Positions 17,642 to 25,455 of a stretch of 31,629 nt of DNA are shown here, piece after piece. The stretch's first letter is position 1. Each line of letters starts with the position of its first letter. Made by a program: the position numbers and the translations under genes. This DNA is from JANRKT01 sp033763355 (GTDB taxonomy: Bacteria; Bacteroidota; Bacteroidia; Chitinophagales; Chitinophagaceae): positions 1 through 31,629 of the forward strand of contig JANRKT010000152.1 in assembly GCA_033763355.1 (NCBI GenBank). The letters are read 5' to 3'. Below the pieces are notes generated by a model that made no database searches, was not told where the DNA came from, and was given only the letters and a program-made list of their open reading frames with translations.

Positions 17642-18473
17642 AATTGCTGTAACCGGTATCTCCCTCTGGTTTGTTTCCCGCAAGATTGACTATGCCTTGC
17701 TTTACAAGACTTTTCTGTCTACCAGACCGGGATGGCTATTACCTGCAACGATATTGTTTCTTCTTTCCAAAATCGTTTCGTCTTACAGGCTCAATCTTTT
17801 TTTCAGAAGCATCCACCTCGGGCTTTCAGAAAAAACCAACCTGCAATTGTACTGGATGGGCATGTTCTACAATATTTTCTTGCCCGGCGGTATTGGTGGT
17901 GATGGGTATAAAATTTATGTATTGAACAAAAAATTCAAGATTCCTGTTAAAAAACTTTTTAGTGCCGTATTGCTTGACAGGATCAGTGGGTTGATGGCAT
18001 TATTCTTTCTCACCGCACTCCTGTTTGTAATCACGTTTACAAAGCTTAGCTATATTTTCATTGCAATTTCTTTAATTGTTACAGGGATTTTATTACTGCA
18101 CTTTATTTATGAAAAGTTTTTCCATGCGTTTGCAGGCGTTTTTTATAAAACCAATATACAGGGCTTAGCAGTACAGTTGCTGCAGGTTTTGTGTGCATGG
18201 TGTTTACTTAAATCAACAGGTATTGAAAACGGTCATCCTGCATACCTGCTGGTATTTTTGTTTTCATCGGTAGTGGCGGTAATACCTTTTACAATAGGAG
18301 GATTGGGAGCGAGGGAACTTACTTTTCTGCTTGCTTCTCAAAAATTAGGATTAAATGCGGAACAGGCCGTTGCAGTGAGTTTATGGTTTTACATTATTAC
18401 CCTGCTTGTTTCTCTTGCGGGTGTTGTGTGGATATATCGTTCACCATTTCAAACGGAAACTGTTTCATCCTGA
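17595..18473 (+). CDS. Lysylphosphatidylglycerol synthase-type (UPF0104/AglD-like) membrane protein
   Basis: The product has 292 residues and is mostly hydrophobic, with about seven transmembrane helices. Family hallmarks are the conserved loop FLPGGIGGDGYKIYVL (about residues 96-111), the DRISGL motif near 128-133 and the late IGGLGARELTFLL segment near 235-247. Members of this family include the membrane half of MprF and AglD-like proteins; they are proposed to flip or transfer lipid-linked groups. It lacks the soluble aminoacyl-transferase domain of MprF, so aminoacylation is unlikely. It overlaps the GT2 gene by 47 bases in another frame, and no later ATG, GTG or TTG would keep the first helix. 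Its end overlaps the convergent epimerase gene by 25 bases. Confidence 0.85.
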   Translation: MANNHRLGNLLKLSIKIAVTGISLWFVSRKIDYALLYKTFLSTRPGWLLPATILFLLSKIVSSYRLNLFFRSIHLGLSEKTNLQLYWMGMFYNIFLPGGIGGDGYKIYVLNKKFKIPVKKLFSAVLLDRISGLMALFFLTALLFVITFTKLSYIFIAISLIVTGILLLHFIYEKFFHAFAGVFYKTNIQGLAVQLLQVLCAWCLLKSTGIENGHPAYLLVFLFSSVVAVIPFTIGGLGARELTFLLASQKLGLNAEQAVAVSLWFYIITLLVSLAGVVWIYRSPFQTETVSS

Positions 18474-19414
18474 ACTTTTAGCCACTTATAAAATTTATGT
18501 AACCCTGTTTTTAAGTCAGTTGCAGGATGATACCCCAAAAGGTTTTCCGCCTTAGAGATATCAGCGTAGGTCTGCGGCACCTCTCCGGGCTGTTCCGGTA
18601 AATATTCAATATTTGCTTTTTTGCCGCATACTTCTTCAATAAGGGCTATCAGCTCAATAAGCTTTACCGGAACATGGTTTCCGAGATTGAATATTTCAAA
18701 ATTGCTTTTGTCATAATGCATAGCAGCCTCTATCCCCTGTACAATATCACCAACATAAGTATAATCCCGCATTGTATTCCCATTCCCGAATACAGTGATA
18801 GGTTTGTTGTCAAGAATAGCCCTGAAAAATTTATGAATGGCGAGGTCAGGTCTTTGTGCAGGGCCGTAAACTGTAAAAAATCTTAATGCAACAAACTTTA
18901 TGCTGTGAAACTGTGATGCCAAATGACCCAGTTGCTCCCCTGCCAGTTTGGTCGAAGCATACGGACTGATGGGTACAAGATTCGCACCTTCTTTCCACGG
19001 AACATCAGGATTAACTCCATATACACTACTGCTGCTGGCAAAAACAAAAGACGGGATTTTTCTTTTAACAGCAAAATCAAGGATCTTTTGAGTTCCCGTC
19101 ACGTTTACATCTTCATACACTGCGGGGTAAACGATGCTTGGGCGGACTGATACTTTTGCAGCCAAATGAATAACTGTGTCATAATTATCCTTCAGTTCAA
19201 TTTCCGCTTCCTCAATGCACCGGATATCTGCTTCAACAAGTCTTAAGTTATTGTTTCGAAGCAAGCCTGAAATATTTTTTCTTTTGTATTCGGGGTGATA
19301 ATAATCATCGAAATTATCTACGATTGTTACCCTGATTCCGGGATCAGCAAGCAGATTTTTTGTCAGATTACTTCCTATAAAACCCGCCCCTCCTGTTATA
19401 AGAATATTCTTCAT
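18449..19414 (-). CDS. NAD-dependent sugar-nucleotide epimerase (UDP-glucuronate/UDP-glucose 4-epimerase-like, extended SDR)
   Basis: The product has 321 residues. It opens with the Rossmann motif GGAGFIGS at 8-15; the catalytic Ser lies in FASSSSVYG (125-133), with Tyr 152 and Lys 156 in YASTK. RFFTVYGPAQRPDLAIHKF and NTMRDYTYVGDIVQG are typical of the UDP-glucuronate 4-epimerase/GalE branch. It should interconvert sugar nucleotides for surface polysaccharide or lipopolysaccharide, fitting the glycosyltransferase genes nearby. The exact substrate is uncertain. The CYTH gene ends 14 bases upstream on the same strand, so the two are probably co-transcribed. Its 3' end overlaps the flippase-like gene convergently. 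Confidence 0.88.
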   Translation of the reverse strand: MKNILITGGAGFIGSNLTKNLLADPGIRVTIVDNFDDYYHPEYKRKNISGLLRNNNLRLVEADIRCIEEAEIELKDNYDTVIHLAAKVSVRPSIVYPAVYEDVNVTGTQKILDFAVKRKIPSFVFASSSSVYGVNPDVPWKEGANLVPISPYASTKLAGEQLGHLASQFHSIKFVALRFFTVYGPAQRPDLAIHKFFRAILDNKPITVFGNGNTMRDYTYVGDIVQGIEAAMHYDKSNFEIFNLGNHVPVKLIELIALIEEVCGKKANIEYLPEQPGEVPQTYADISKAENLLGYHPATDLKTGLHKFYKWLKVQDETVSV

Positions 19415-19428
19415 GATTGTACCTCGGC

Positions 19429-19953
19429 TTAAGAAATTATATTTTTTTTGCTCAGCATATCACTGTAGGATATGCTGATCAGATCTTCCTTACTGATGCC
19501 AAGTTGTTTCATATACCCATCACATTGCTGCCTGATTGCTTCATATCCCCTGGAACCATCATTATCTATCGCTTCAATCTCAACGAAATTTCCCAGGCCA
19601 CGGATTTCATCAATGTGAAATTTCACATTATCTATAAAATATATTTCTCTTTTTTTCTCCACCACAACTATTACGCCAAGTGATCTTTCAAGAATTAATT
19701 TTAGTTTATTTCCTTCCACCACTGGTAAAAGATTAATACAGGAGGTTTTCAAATCTGCTTTTTCTTCTCTTTCATATTGAATCAGGGCATTTTCAATATT
19801 TCCTTCACGCAGTTTAAGCCTGCCGTTTATCACATTAAAATAGGTATCCGTCTGGTGGTCTGTGCCCCTGAACTCAGCCCGATTAGCAAGAAGCCATTTG
19901 CGTACAAAGTCAGTATCCGGACAGGTAGCTTTTATTTCAACATTCAGGATCAT
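19429..19953 (-). CDS. CYTH domain protein (class IV adenylate cyclase/triphosphatase-like)
   Basis: The product has 174 residues. It begins MILNVEIKATCPD, the N-terminal strand of CYTH enzymes, with Asn replacing the first Glu of the ExExK signature (N-V-E-I-K). Later conserved features are the basic RLKLREG strand, IQYEREEK, VVVEKKREIYF, FHIDEIRGLGNFVEIEA (acidic metal ligands) and the C-terminal SYSDML. Members are CyaB-type cyclases or tripolyphosphatases acting on triphosphates with Mg or Mn; which activity applies here is not decidable. I chose the ATG at 19953 because it starts right before the signature; the longer TTG frame at 19974 is read out of a terminator hairpin. That terminator abuts this ATG, an unusual arrangement. 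It is followed closely by the epimerase gene. Confidence 0.82.
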   Translation of the reverse strand: MILNVEIKATCPDTDFVRKWLLANRAEFRGTDHQTDTYFNVINGRLKLREGNIENALIQYEREEKADLKTSCINLLPVVEGNKLKLILERSLGVIVVVEKKREIYFIDNVKFHIDEIRGLGNFVEIEAIDNDGSRGYEAIRQQCDGYMKQLGISKEDLISISYSDMLSKKNIIS

Positions 19954-19991
19954 AAAAAAAGGATTGTAACGCAATTTGGCTACAATCCTTT
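19954..19991 (-). terminator. Intrinsic terminator abutting the CYTH start codon
   Basis: A perfect 11-bp stem (19958-19968 with 19981-19991) closes a 12-base loop. On the minus strand a run of seven T ends exactly where the CYTH ATG begins (19953). It should terminate the small gene ending at 20039, and may attenuate read-through into CYTH and the epimerase. Confidence 0.8.
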
Positions 19992-20038
19992 AATTAATTA
20001 AGAGAAGTACGGTGTAAAATTTTACAGTGCACCAGACC

Positions 20039-20479
20039 TTAAGCGTCCTGTAATGCCATTGTTGTGCGGGCTTTGAGCCTTGGTTTCAATTCTCGTGAAA
20101 ACCTTTTAAACCTGATGGCAGACCAGACATGGTCCAGTACAACTGAGTCTTCGCCTTCAAACCCGTGGTTTACCAGGCAGTCCCAGCTACAATCCCTGTT
20201 AAGATCGCTTACAATCTTTGAGGCTGTTTTGGGATAAGCTACCCACAATTTGCCATCATCGTGCATTGCCGGTATAACCTCCTGCATGATGTTGCTTAAC
20301 TGGTTTTGATTTACAGCAAAAACCAGTGCAAAATCAATTTTGCGGGAACGCAGCAGCGGTGTTACACTTTTTGAAAACGATAACTTGGCAAATTGCTTCT
20401 CAATGGAGGAAGGTAAACCCTGAATAAGGAGATTTTTTTCTTCCTTGAGTTGAAGTTTCTCGAACATTGTTTGAATCAT
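20039..20479 (-). CDS. Small conserved cytoplasmic protein (DUF3052-like)
   Basis: The product has 146 residues, no signal peptide and no membrane helix. The core reads FALVFAVNQNQL, then GKLWVAYPKTASK, DLNRDCSWDCL and VWSAIRFKRF. This is the pattern of a small alpha/beta family widespread in Bacteroidota, usually annotated as hypothetical or DUF3052-like; I assign it with moderate certainty and know no function. The ATG at 20479 (or the Met at 20467) is the start. The long upstream extension to 20587 is ruled out because its first codons are the upstream gene's terminator hairpin and because a promoter element lies inside it. With its own promoter and terminator it appears to be monocistronic. 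Confidence 0.72.
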   Translation of the reverse strand: MIQTMFEKLQLKEEKNLLIQGLPSSIEKQFAKLSFSKSVTPLLRSRKIDFALVFAVNQNQLSNIMQEVIPAMHDDGKLWVAYPKTASKIVSDLNRDCSWDCLVNHGFEGEDSVVLDHVWSAIRFKRFSRELKPRLKARTTMALQDA

Positions 20480-20513
20480 AAGCTTCAACGAAATTTTAAG
20501 GGCTTTGAGGGTG

Positions 20514-20521
20514 CAAAAATA
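20514..20521 (-). promoter_or_regulatory. Promoter -7 element of the small DUF3052-like gene
   Basis: TATTTTTG on the minus strand matches TAnnTTTG exactly and ends 34 bases upstream of the ATG at 20479. A TTTG lies 23 bases further upstream (20545-20548), slightly far for the usual -33 element. Confidence 0.45.
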
Positions 20522-20554
20522 TGAAATAATACCCGTTATGCAATCAAAATCAAT

Positions 20555-20584
20555 AAAAAACCGGCAATTTTTTATTGCCGGTTT
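20555..20584 (-). terminator. Intrinsic terminator of the M48 protease gene
   Basis: An 11-bp stem (20558-20568 with 20574-20584, including GCCGG) has a five-base loop and is followed by a T-run on the minus strand, 19 bases after the protease stop codon. Confidence 0.85.
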
Positions 20585-20602
20585 CATTATTAAATAAATA
20601 TG

Positions 20603-21421
20603 TTATTTGACTGACTGGTTAACAGGTTTGTAAAATTTCAGGGCTTCTTCTGAATATTGCTGCACTTTGGCAATTCTTGTTTCATCAGAAGGGTGTGTGC
20701 TCAAAAATTCAGGCGGCTTATTGCCTCCGCTCAGTTTTGCCATTCTCTGCCAGAAAGCCGGAGCTTCTTTAGGATTATAACCAGCCATTGCTGCAAATAT
20801 CAGCCCGAACCTGTCAGCTTCCAGTTCCTGCTTACGGGAATTGGGCAGTAAAACCCCCACCTGTGCCCCTGTGCCATAAGCAGCATTAAAAATATTAAAC
20901 ACCTGTGGATTACCCGAAGTAAGAACGCCGCCTGCAACACCTATGCCCTGTGCTAACATAGACTGGCTCATTCTCTCGTTTCCATGGTTGGCAACAGCAT
21001 GTGCAATTTCATGGCCCATTACCACAGCCAGGGCCGCTTCATTTTGTGTTACAGGCAGGATGCCTGTGTACACTACAACTTTTCCTCCGGGCATACACCA
21101 GGCGTTTACATCTTTTGAATCTACAAGATTGTATTCCCACTGGTACCCTTTTAAAAGCTCCCCTTTCCCCTGTTCAGTATAATAATCGGTTATAGCTTTT
21201 GATATCCGGACGCCTATCCTGCGTACCATCTCAGCATCTTTGCTTACAGTACCGGCTACTACTTTATTTTGAGAGAGGAAAGTACGGTATTGCTGCGATG
21301 CCATTTGCTGCAACTCCGATTCATTTAATAAGGTGAGCTGTTTCCTGCCCGTAATGGCATTTTTTGTACAGGAATACAGAACAATTACAGAGCTGATAAA
21401 TAGTAAAATCTTTCTGGCCAT
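20603..21421 (-). CDS. M48-family zinc metalloprotease lipoprotein (BepA/LoiP-like)
   Basis: The product has 272 residues. A lipoprotein signal with lipobox LYSC (Cys 18) places it in the envelope. The M48 peptidase domain has HEIAH at 137-141 (zinc ligands His 137 and His 141, catalytic Glu 138) and the third ligand Glu 201 in ELEADRFG, followed by MAGYNPKEAPAFWQRM. The C terminus holds the STHPSDETRI motif typical of this group. Relatives such as BepA, LoiP and YcaL clean up misfolded outer-membrane proteins, so a role in envelope quality control is likely. There is no TPR domain, so it is closer to LoiP/YcaL in layout. Its own terminator follows. Confidence 0.92.
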   Translation of the reverse strand: MARKILLFISSVIVLYSCTKNAITGRKQLTLLNESELQQMASQQYRTFLSQNKVVAGTVSKDAEMVRRIGVRISKAITDYYTEQGKGELLKGYQWEYNLVDSKDVNAWCMPGGKVVVYTGILPVTQNEAALAVVMGHEIAHAVANHGNERMSQSMLAQGIGVAGGVLTSGNPQVFNIFNAAYGTGAQVGVLLPNSRKQELEADRFGLIFAAMAGYNPKEAPAFWQRMAKLSGGNKPPEFLSTHPSDETRIAKVQQYSEEALKFYKPVNQSVK

Positions 21422-21464
21422 AATAATTGAACTTTTGAACTTAACAGGTTCAATAGTTGTACCA

Positions 21465-21472
21465 GAAAGGTA
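21465..21472 (-). promoter_or_regulatory. Possible -7 element of the M48 protease gene
   Basis: TACCTTTC on the minus strand matches TAnnTTTG at all but the last base and lies 43 bases upstream of the ATG at 21421. Confidence 0.25.
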
Positions 21473-21508
21473 ATAACAAAATTCAAATATTAGTTAAGAT
21501 GCAGAAAA

Positions 21509-22168
21509 TCACAGGCGGGAAAGGTTTCGGCGGTTCCTGCGCCGGTCCCTGTACTTTAAAATGGAAGCCTTGCTTTCGCTGCCCCTGAGCAGCCGTGAAA
21601 TATTTTTCTGGTGGGTGAGGATTACGAGAAGCGCCACGGCTACTGCGAAAATCCGGTAAGCATGGTTATCTACATTAAAAATTAAGAGTATAAAAACGGG
21701 AAAGGCAAGGCTTGCAAGAATTGAACTTAATGAAACAAAACGGGTAACATAAAGCACCAGTGTAAATACACCAACACATCCCAAGGCCGTCCATGGCGAA
21801 ATGCCAAGAACAAGGCCAAATAAAGTAGCTACCCCTTTACCGCCCCTGAAGCCAGCCCATATGGGGAAAATATGGCCTAACACCGCACATAATCCAAGCC
21901 CAATTTGAAAATTGGTGCGGGCAAAATCATTTTGAACATAATAGGGAATAAGAAAAGCCAGTTTTACTGCAAGCAAACCTTTTAGCATATCTACTGCCAT
22001 TACCACTGTACCCCATCTGCTTCCAAGCACACGGTAGCTGTTTGTAGCACCGGCATTACCACTGCCATAGTCCCTAATATCAATATTGAATAAACCTTTG
22101 CTGATCCACACAGCAGTAGGAACTGAGCCCAACAGATAAGCAGCAATGACTAAAATTAATTCGTTCAT
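21509..22168 (-). CDS. plsY: Acyl phosphate:glycerol-3-phosphate acyltransferase PlsY
   Basis: PlsY transfers an acyl group from acyl phosphate to the sn-1 position of glycerol-3-phosphate at the inner membrane, the first step in phospholipid synthesis in most bacteria. The product has 219 residues and about five transmembrane helices. Family motifs are visible: GSVPTAVWISKG (14-25), GSGNAGATN (35-43) with the following R, and FRGGKGVAT in the middle loop. The C terminus has a basic extension (SILKYRDRRRNRRN) slightly longer than usual. A TAnnTTTG element lies 31 bases upstream of the ATG, so it has its own promoter although prmA ends 97 bases upstream on the same strand. Confidence 0.95.
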   Translation of the reverse strand: MNELILVIAAYLLGSVPTAVWISKGLFNIDIRDYGSGNAGATNSYRVLGSRWGTVVMAVDMLKGLLAVKLAFLIPYYVQNDFARTNFQIGLGLCAVLGHIFPIWAGFRGGKGVATLFGLVLGISPWTALGCVGVFTLVLYVTRFVSLSSILASLAFPVFILLIFNVDNHAYRIFAVAVALLVILTHQKNISRLLRGSESKASILKYRDRRRNRRNLSRL

Positions 22169-22198
22169 TTTGCTTTACAGGTTGAAATGAAGGGAATG

Positions 22199-22206
22199 CA
22201 AATATA
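22199..22206 (-). promoter_or_regulatory. Promoter -7 element of plsY
   Basis: TATATTTG on the minus strand is an exact TAnnTTTG match, 31 bases upstream of the plsY ATG. TTGG, a partial match to the -33 TTTG, lies 18 bases further upstream (22225-22228). Confidence 0.5.
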
Positions 22207-22265
22207 CGGATTTACAGCTGATTGCCAATCTGGTAACATCCTGCGCCTGAAAGTTATTTGCCCGG

Positions 22266-23072
22266 CTACGCTACTTTAAACGCCAAACACAACCAATTAT
22301 TTTTTTCTTTTACAGATACCGGGATACCAAATACTTCTGTCATATCAGCTTTATCCTGCAAAAGTACACCGCTGATTACCAATGTTCCGGAAGGAGATTG
22401 TGCGTTTTTTAAGGCCTCAGCGTTTTCAAGCAGAACATGTTTATTAATGTTTGCAAGTATAATGTCAAACCTCTCATTAATGGCTAAACGATCAGAATGG
22501 ATAAGATCAATATTTTCACAGGAATTATGCTTAAAATTCTCAGCGGCATTTTCAATACTCCATTCATCGCAGTCAATTGCAGTTACTTTTTCTGCACCGA
22601 GTTTAAGAGCAAGGATGGCCAAAATACCTGTGCCGGTTCCAAAATCCAGAACAGATTTGTTCTTAAAATCAATGCCCTGGATGGTTTCAATCATCATGTA
22701 TGTTGTGGCATGATGACCCGTTCCAAAACTCATCTTGGGGGTAATGATGATCTCGTGTTGCACATTATTCAGCGGTTGATGAAATCCGGCCCTGATACCG
22801 GCAAAGTCATCAACTGTTACAGGATTAAAACCCGATTCCCATAATTTGTTCCAGTTGGTTTCTGAGATGACCGTCTTCTGATAAGTAACCGGCTCTCCTG
22901 TCTCAAACTGCAGTAAAACAGCATCGTCAAATTTTTCTTCTGCAATAAATGCAAACAAGGCATCATCAAGCTCTTCAAAACCATCAAAACCTTTTTCACT
23001 AAGCAGGGCAATCATGATTTCCCTTTGCTCTGCAGAAATATTTTCAAAAGCTATTTTGATGTAATTGCCCAT
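22266..23072 (-). CDS. prmA: Ribosomal protein L11 methyltransferase PrmA
   Basis: PrmA trimethylates lysines and the N terminus of ribosomal protein L11 using S-adenosylmethionine. The product has 268 residues. An N-terminal substrate-binding domain (about 1-100) is followed by SFGTGHHATT at 115-124, the SAM-binding FGTGTG at 144-149, the acidic CDEWSIENA loop (168-176) and the catalytic-region motif ILANIN at 205-210. The start MGNYIKIAF agrees with relatives, so the ATG at 23072 is secure. It lies three bases after the T-run of the pnp terminator, so expression may depend on read-through. Confidence 0.95.
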   Translation of the reverse strand: MGNYIKIAFENISAEQREIMIALLSEKGFDGFEELDDALFAFIAEEKFDDAVLLQFETGEPVTYQKTVISETNWNKLWESGFNPVTVDDFAGIRAGFHQPLNNVQHEIIITPKMSFGTGHHATTYMMIETIQGIDFKNKSVLDFGTGTGILAILALKLGAEKVTAIDCDEWSIENAAENFKHNSCENIDLIHSDRLAINERFDIILANINKHVLLENAEALKNAQSPSGTLVISGVLLQDKADMTEVFGIPVSVKEKNNWLCLAFKVA

Positions 23073-23075
23073 AAT

Positions 23076-23101
23076 AAAAAAGCCTGCGGCAATCCACAGG
23101 C
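23076..23101 (-). terminator. Intrinsic terminator after pnp, abutting the prmA start
   Basis: GCCTG (23082-23086) pairs with CAGGC (23097-23101), with two further G-C pairs inside beyond one mismatch and a CAAT loop. Six T follow on the minus strand (23081 to 23076), then ATT and the prmA ATG. Confidence 0.75.
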
Positions 23102-23126
23102 CAGTTAAGAACAGCTATAAATTCAA

Positions 23127-25292
23127 TTATTCTTCTGATGGCTGTTGCCTTGAAATCTCAGGTTTGAGTTTTCCTTCAGGCTTTTGCATTAATACCTTAC
23201 GGCTTAATTTGAATTTCCCGGTTTTATGGTCTATTCCTATCAGCTTAACTTTTACGATATCGCCTTCTTTCAATACCCCTTCCATACTTTCTAACCTTTT
23301 CCATGAAATTTCACTGATGTGCAGCAAACCCTGCTTGCCCGGAAGGAACTCAACAAAAGCGCCGAATTCTTTAATGCCTTTTACCTTGGCCTCATACACC
23401 GATCCTACTTCCGGCACAGCAACAATTCCCTTTATCCATGCCACGGCTTTTTCCAAACCTTCTTTGGCCGGAGAGAAAACGCTTACCTCCCCATAGTTGC
23501 CTATCTCTTCAATATTAATTGTTGTTCCGGTTTCACGTTGTATTTCCTGGATGATCTTGCCCTGAGGCCCGATAACAGCGCCGATAAATTCTTTATCAAT
23601 AAAGAGTTTTTCCATTCTTGGTGCATGGGGTTTCACTTCAGGTCTTGCCTCTGCCATGCAATTGTACATGGCATCTAAAATATGTAACCGCCCTTTTCTT
23701 GCCTGTTCAAGCGCTTCCCGCATTGTATCCATGCTTAAGCCATCAATCTTAATATCCATCTGCACACCACAAATGCCTTCCCGGGTACCTGTTACTTTAA
23801 AATCCATATCACCCAGGTGGTCTTCATCGCCAAGTATATCAGTTAAGATGGCATTTTTATTATCAGAAGTTCTTGTAATCAATCCCATCGCAACACCGCT
23901 TACATGTTTGGGAATGGGAACACCCGCATCCATCAATGCAAGCGAACCGGCGCATACTGTTGCCATTGAAGAAGAACCATTCGATTCAAGAATATCACTC
24001 ACCACACGTACAGTGTAAGGATATTCGCTGCCGGGCATCATTTGCTTTAAAGAACGCATGGCAAGATTGCCATGTCCAACTTCGCGACGGCCCGGCGCAC
24101 GTAAAAATTTAACCTCACCGGTTGAAAACGGCGGGAAATTATAATGCAGTATAAACTTGGAGTATTCTGATGTAGCGGCGCTTTCAACCAGCAATTCATC
24201 TAACGGTGTGCCTAATGTAACAGTGGTAAGCGATTGTGTTTCACCACGCGTAAATAATGCTGAACCATGTGGTGAGGGAAGTAAATCAACTTCCATGCTT
24301 AATGGCCTTACTTCATCCAGTTTACGGCCATCAAGACGTATCCTGTCATCCAATATCATGTTACGCACCACTTCCCACTTCAGGTCTTCATAGTATTTGC
24401 CAACGAGTTTTACGTCTTCTTCAGCAGGTTCTTCACCAAGTGTTGCTACCAGCTCTTTTTTAAGGGCATCAAAAGCATTGCTTCTTTCTGCTTTTGCCGT
24501 TCCTGATTTGGAGATTGCATACACTTTATCTTTTGCAAATTCAATAACTTTTTGCTGCAGCTCTTCTTTATGCAATGGTTTGGTGTATTCTCTTTTTGGT
24601 TTTATACCCACCTTATCCCTTAACTCCTGCTGTGCTTTTATTTGTTTACGTATGGCTTCATGGGCAAGTTCAAGGGCTTTTACCAGGTCTTCTTCACCGC
24701 ATTCCTCAGCTTCTCCTTCCACCATCATCAGGTTTTTTTCTGTGGCGGCTATCATAAAATCAAGGTCAGATTTTGCCAGTTCGCTGCGGTATGGATTGAC
24801 AACAAAACTCCCGTCAATACGTGCTACCCTTACTTCAGAAATAATTTCTTTGATGGGTATATCTGAAACTGCCAACGCGGCAGAAGCTGCAAGGCATGCC
24901 AGTGCATCGGGTACTACTTCGGGATCGCTTGATACAAGGGTAATCAGTACCTGCACTTCGCAAAAATAATCTTCGGGAAAAAGCGGCCGGAGTGCCCTGT
25001 CAATCAAACGGCTGATCAGCACTTCGTAATCGTTCAGTCTTCCTTCCCGCTTAAAAAAAGAGCCGGGGATACGACCCGCGGCTGCAAATTTTTCCATATA
25101 ATCAACTGAAAGGGGAAAGAATGATTGGCCTTCTTTGGGTTCTTTCGTGGCAACAACTGTTGCCAGCATAATACATTTGCCCTGGGTTACTGTTACAGCC
25201 CCATCGGCCTGGCGGGCCAGTTTGCCCGTTTCTATGGTAACAATACGGTCGTTACCCAAATCTAATGTTACATTAACAGGTTGAGAAAGCAT
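23127..25292 (-). CDS. pnp: Polynucleotide phosphorylase (PNPase)
   Basis: PNPase degrades RNA 3' to 5' by phosphorolysis as a ring-shaped trimer and is central to mRNA turnover. The product has 721 residues, the usual length. It has two RNase PH domains (about 10-145 and 315-530) separated by an alpha-helical domain, then a KH domain (about 560-625, with AVIGPQGKIIQEI) and an S1 domain (about 629-700, with GFVEF-type GAFVEFLPGKQGLLH). The second RNase PH domain shows FSTGEVKFLRAPGRREVGHG and DILGDEDHLGDMDFK, matching the active-site region. The order rpsO then pnp is conserved widely. The leader holds two stem-loops that may mediate autoregulation. A terminator follows the stop. Confidence 0.97.
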   Translation of the reverse strand: MLSQPVNVTLDLGNDRIVTIETGKLARQADGAVTVTQGKCIMLATVVATKEPKEGQSFFPLSVDYMEKFAAAGRIPGSFFKREGRLNDYEVLISRLIDRALRPLFPEDYFCEVQVLITLVSSDPEVVPDALACLAASAALAVSDIPIKEIISEVRVARIDGSFVVNPYRSELAKSDLDFMIAATEKNLMMVEGEAEECGEEDLVKALELAHEAIRKQIKAQQELRDKVGIKPKREYTKPLHKEELQQKVIEFAKDKVYAISKSGTAKAERSNAFDALKKELVATLGEEPAEEDVKLVGKYYEDLKWEVVRNMILDDRIRLDGRKLDEVRPLSMEVDLLPSPHGSALFTRGETQSLTTVTLGTPLDELLVESAATSEYSKFILHYNFPPFSTGEVKFLRAPGRREVGHGNLAMRSLKQMMPGSEYPYTVRVVSDILESNGSSSMATVCAGSLALMDAGVPIPKHVSGVAMGLITRTSDNKNAILTDILGDEDHLGDMDFKVTGTREGICGVQMDIKIDGLSMDTMREALEQARKGRLHILDAMYNCMAEARPEVKPHAPRMEKLFIDKEFIGAVIGPQGKIIQEIQRETGTTINIEEIGNYGEVSVFSPAKEGLEKAVAWIKGIVAVPEVGSVYEAKVKGIKEFGAFVEFLPGKQGLLHISEISWKRLESMEGVLKEGDIVKVKLIGIDHKTGKFKLSRKVLMQKPEGKLKPEISRQQPSEE

Positions 25293-25307
25293 AAATTTTA
25301 AATTTTC

Positions 25308-25357
25308 GGTTCAGGGTTTATGAAATTAATGAGGGAGATTGCTGATAAACCGGAACC
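25308..25357 (-). promoter_or_regulatory. Stem-loop in the pnp leader
   Basis: Bases 25315-25320 pair with 25346-25351 and 25308-25312 with 25353-25357, giving 11 pairs around a small internal loop and a 25-base apical loop. It ends 15 bases upstream of the pnp ATG. In E. coli a comparable pnp leader stem is cut by RNase III and used by PNPase to repress itself; the parallel here is inference. Confidence 0.5.
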
Positions 25358-25401
25358 AGATTAATATGTGATTGTGTACAAAAGCACTTTTGCTCAAACA
25401 A

Positions 25402-25434
25402 CTATACCCAACCGGTAATTGCAGTTGGGTATAG
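25402..25434 (-). terminator. Hairpin between rpsO and pnp
   Basis: CTATACCCAAC (25402-25412) pairs perfectly with its complement at 25424-25434 around an 11-base loop, 21 bases after the rpsO stop. No clear T-run follows on the minus strand (AGTTGTTTGAGC), so it may be a weak terminator or a processing and 3'-end protecting hairpin rather than a full stop. Confidence 0.55.
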
Positions 25435-25455
25435 CGATTTGATATACATAAAGTG

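Noticed and set aside
20480..20587. N-terminal extension of the DUF3052-like gene
   Set aside because: Its first codons are the intrinsic terminator of the upstream protease gene, and a promoter element lies within it.
24397..24969. Plus-strand open frame of 190 codons inside pnp
   Set aside because: It lies antisense within the well-supported pnp coding sequence and its translation is Ser/Ala/Leu-rich without domain features.
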